NCBI GenBank assembly: GCA_041691815.1 | Contig: JBEPTZ010000057.1 | Span: 1 to 27,089, forward strand | Direction of reading: 5' to 3' | DNA length: 27,089 nt | Source: 70-18 sp041691815 | Lineage (GTDB): Bacteria > Pseudomonadota > Alphaproteobacteria > Acetobacterales > Acetobacteraceae | In this document: one piece after another, positions 25,410 to 27,089 of the stretch | How positions within the stretch are numbered: position 1 is the stretch's first letter | How the letters are laid out: the number at the start of each line of letters is the position of its first letter | Notes under the pieces: generated by a model | What the model was told of the DNA's origin: nothing | What the model saw: the letters and a program-made list of their open reading frames with translations, nothing else | The model's database searches: none | Position numbers and translations under genes: made by a program

Positions 25410-26221
25410 TGTCAGAACAGTCTCCCGAGTTCGCCACTGCGGCGAAGCAATTTCGTGGACAGCTTTTGATGTTGCGCTCCGACCATCAGCAAGCTGGAGC
25501 GACTACCATAGCTGCCGTCCACATCATCGAAAATGCCATGGTGGGATATATGTCTGTCGAGCAGTTATTCGAAATCCTATACGGGGACAAAGACGGCGCT
25601 CAGTTTTGGGAGGCAGAGTGTTCCGAGCCAATATCGTTTGGAACTATGGTTCGCTTACTTGCCGCGACTCGCGACTTACCCACCGATGCGTCATCCCCGC
25701 AACTGATCGCGCAGATAGACATGGTCGAACTCGCGATCAGTTCCGCTCTGTTAACCGGGTACCAGTCGCGCCCTGGGGGCAAAGAAGTGTTCCTCGGCGA
25801 CACCTCGGCTTTGGAAAAGATAGAATATGGCCGGCAAATCCCAAGTAATTTGAAAGTGCATCTATCCAAGGTCGCAAACGTGCTTCTCGATATGCCGAGG
25901 CGGCGACATCTGGTGCCACCCTCGCTAGCGCGATATATTTCTGGATGCTGTGTTACAATGCCGGCCGTAGGGCTGGAGGCAATGAGACCAGAGAGCGCGA
26001 AATCAGGCGCGCCGGGGCGCCCGACCTCAATGCATCTGGTCAAAGCCGAAATGCAACGGCGTCATCAAGAATGCCTGATGCTACCGACAATTACGGCGGA
26101 ATCGGACGCACTGGCTGTCTGGCTCGAGAAAACTCATCCGTCGGCACCGCGACTCATGTCAAAGTCCATCAGAAACAAAATGTCTCCCAAGTATCGGAGC
26201 CTTAAACGCCCTAAATTATAA
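25406..26221 (+). CDS. Unknown protein coupled to the integrase
   Basis: This is a 271-residue protein starting at an ATG that overlaps the integrase stop (ATGATG, with a second ATG at 25409). Codon use is clearly different from the chromosome, with many A/T-ending codons, pointing to recent transfer. I recognise no domain in the first 200 residues, which are mixed helical (FRGQLLMLRSDHQQAG, VEQLFEILYGDKDG). The last 75 residues include GRPTSMHLVKAEMQRRHQEC, ALAVWLEKTHPSAPRL and the basic SKSIRNKMSPKYRSLKRPKL, resembling a DNA-binding-type tail I have the impression recurs in alphaproteobacterial island proteins. It may be a regulator or a cargo (possibly defence) gene; neither is shown. It ends in an intrinsic terminator. 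Confidence 0.8.
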   Translation: MMSEQSPEFATAAKQFRGQLLMLRSDHQQAGATTIAAVHIIENAMVGYMSVEQLFEILYGDKDGAQFWEAECSEPISFGTMVRLLAATRDLPTDASSPQLIAQIDMVELAISSALLTGYQSRPGGKEVFLGDTSALEKIEYGRQIPSNLKVHLSKVANVLLDMPRRRHLVPPSLARYISGCCVTMPAVGLEAMRPESAKSGAPGRPTSMHLVKAEMQRRHQECLMLPTITAESDALAVWLEKTHPSAPRLMSKSIRNKMSPKYRSLKRPKL

Positions 26222-26248
26222 TTTCGGGCGCGATTTAGGGTTGTTTTT
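26209..26248 (+). terminator. Intrinsic terminator after the integrase-linked gene
   Basis: CCCTAAAT (26209-26216) pairs perfectly with ATTTAGGG (26233-26240), followed by TTGTTTTT. The stop codon of the upstream gene lies in the loop. A competing pairing CGCCC/GGGCG shares the left arm. Confidence 0.8.
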
Positions 26249-26302
26249 CAGGCGTCGTTATTCTGCGCCTACTGCCCCCGTCAACAACTGACGGGTGTGG
26301 AC

Positions 26303-26500
26303 ATGACCAAACTAGCATTGACGGTCGATGAATTCAGCCAAGCGCACGGCATCTCGCGCGGCACGTTCTACAACCTCCTGAAGGAGGGCAAGGGACCGGC
26401 CGTGATGAAGTGCGGCGCTCGAACGTTGATCAGCATCGAGGCCGCCGCCGATTGGCGCCGCCAGATGGAACGTGCTCCGCAGCACGCCGCCGCCGCCTAA
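26303..26500 (+). CDS. Small helix-turn-helix protein, excisionase/AlpA-like
   Basis: This 65-residue protein has a clear winged-HTH/MerR-like excisionase pattern: LTVDEFSQAHGISRGTFYNL, then LLKEGKGPAVMKCGARTLIS and IEAAADWRRQME. Such proteins set the direction of recombination or regulate island genes. Here the binding sites may be the repeats near the integrase. I prefer the ATG at 26303, seven bases after GGG of an upstream GACGGGTG; a GTG at 26297 is in frame but too close to that site. It stands alone after a terminator, with about 60 bases of upstream DNA for its own promoter. Confidence 0.85.
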   Translation: MTKLALTVDEFSQAHGISRGTFYNLLKEGKGPAVMKCGARTLISIEAAADWRRQMERAPQHAAAA

Positions 26501-26625
26501 AAAGAAATCGCCGGCCCTGGGCAAGAGGACCGGCGACGCAGACAATATCAGCAGCGGCAATCTTCTGATAGCGACTGCGGCGCGGTTTATCAAGCACAAA
26601 GGGCTGGCATTGGGATTTTTACCCG

Positions 26626-26799
26626 ATGCACTTTTACACTGAACGCCTCCAGCCCATCGCGTCGATCTTGGCGCGAGTGATCGACCGCGCTGCCGCGCTG
26701 GATCGGATCGCCGATATTGAGTTGCAACATGGGCACGCGGTGGCGGCCGAACGGCTGGCATCACTCGCTGCCGAGTTGCGGACGGGGACGGCACAATGA
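26626..26799 (+). CDS. Small unknown island protein
   Basis: This is a 57-residue frame beginning with MHFYTERLQPIASILARV and continuing as a mostly helical peptide (IELQHGHAVAAERLASLAAE). Its stop overlaps the ATG of the next gene (ATGA), which is the main reason to accept it. There is no strong ribosome-binding site. The 125 bases before it hold only a short hairpin (TCGCCGG at 26508-26514 with CCGGCGA at 26530-26536) without a T-tract, and no other gene I can support. Confidence 0.6.
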   Translation: MHFYTERLQPIASILARVIDRAAALDRIADIELQHGHAVAAERLASLAAELRTGTAQ

Positions 26800-27089
26800 C
26801 ACCCGCTGCATTCGCCGATCTGATCGCCCGCGCCGAACAGTTGGGCGGGGCGCACTTGCTGCCGGTGCTGCGCGCAGCCGCCGCCGGTTCAATCGGCGCC
26901 GTCTTTGCTTTTCGGGACTCGCACGTCTCTATGCGGGAACTGAAAACCGCTGGACGCCCCGTGCTGTTGGTGCTGGGCGACGATGACCACCACGCCACCG
27001 GCCCGGCCGGATGGCCTGATGCGATCAAGCTGGTGCGCTGGGCAAGGTGCATCATCTTGCACGGCGCCGGCGGAACACCCGAACACCTG
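26796..27089 (+). CDS. Unknown island protein (3' partial)
   Basis: The frame opens with an ATG overlapping the previous stop and stays open to the window edge, giving 98 residues. It begins MTPAAFADLIARAEQLGG and contains PVLLVLGDDDHHATGPAGW, an acidic/His-rich turn, then AIKLVRWARCIILHGAGGTP. I have seen similar phrases in small proteins of alphaproteobacterial islands, but no function is known to me. The coupling to the 57-residue gene suggests the two act together. Confidence 0.7.
   Translation, partial: MTPAAFADLIARAEQLGGAHLLPVLRAAAAGSIGAVFAFRDSHVSMRELKTAGRPVLLVLGDDDHHATGPAGWPDAIKLVRWARCIILHGAGGTPEHL

Larger units (their letters stand above)
23962..27089. mobile_element. Left part of an integrated genomic island or prophage (right end outside window)
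   Basis: The element is supported by a tRNA-Glu 3' fragment at its left edge, an adjacent intact tyrosine recombinase, a small excisionase-like HTH protein, small coupled genes of unknown function and lower G+C than the flanking chromosome, especially 25430-26260. No structural phage, conjugation or replication genes are visible in the part shown, so its class is undecided. Confidence 0.8.

Noticed and set aside
26508..26536. Hairpin TCGCCGG/CCGGCGA as a terminator
   Set aside because: No T-tract follows on either strand, and such short GC hairpins are frequent by chance here.
1..27089. CRISPR array, rRNA genes, insertion sequences
   Set aside because: No regular short repeats with unique spacers, no rRNA-like stretches and no transposase were seen; the repeats at 3724-6470 are coding.

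Overview
The window is very GC-rich bacterial DNA in which almost every base is coding, often with stop/start overlaps. The gene order hom-glpX-recJ, a class I PHA synthase and a CPA2 antiporter point to an alphaproteobacterium. A member of the Acetobacteraceae or another Rhodospirillales lineage is my best guess, but the sequence does not prove it.

Layout. (1) 1-9986: a very large two-partner-secretion (TpsA, filamentous haemagglutinin-like) exoprotein, cut at its 5' end by the window edge. It overlaps by one base a gene for a lipoprotein with a C-terminal CHAT (caspase-like) protease domain. (2) 9983-11188: an MFS transporter, tail to tail with recJ. (3) 11195-15456, minus strand: hom, glpX and recJ, a housekeeping block for threonine/methionine biosynthesis, gluconeogenesis and DNA repair. 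(4) 15518-16414 minus and 16508-18316 plus: a proline-rich lipoprotein with a divergent OmpA-like C-terminus, head to head with phaC. phaC ends in a strong terminator, probably bidirectional, that it shares with a KefB/C-like antiporter (18423-20228, minus). (5) 20405-23110: a tightly coupled five-gene operon. It encodes a polytopic membrane protein resembling haem-copper oxidase subunit I or NnrS-type proteins, a tandem DUF2249 protein, a MIP18/DUF59 Fe-S assembly factor, an 80-residue unknown protein and a single-domain DUF2249 protein. (6) 23179-23802, minus: an unknown gene with an apparent N-terminal frameshift at a six-base homopolymer.

(7) From about 23962 to the right edge the DNA is an integrated element. 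Its left boundary is a 44-nt 3' half of a tRNA-Glu(UUC) gene, broken exactly at the anticodon loop. The fragment is followed by nested inverted repeats, a tyrosine recombinase, an unknown protein translationally coupled to the integrase, a small HTH (excisionase/AlpA-like) protein and two more coupled small genes, the last running off the window. Base composition in the integrase-coupled gene is visibly more A+T-rich than in the chromosome.

The parts most likely to be under-described are the exoprotein/CHAT lipoprotein pair, the DUF2249-DUF59-membrane-protein operon with its small linking gene, and the integrase control region with its coupled unknown partner gene. All functions come from motif recognition by eye; no database search was possible.
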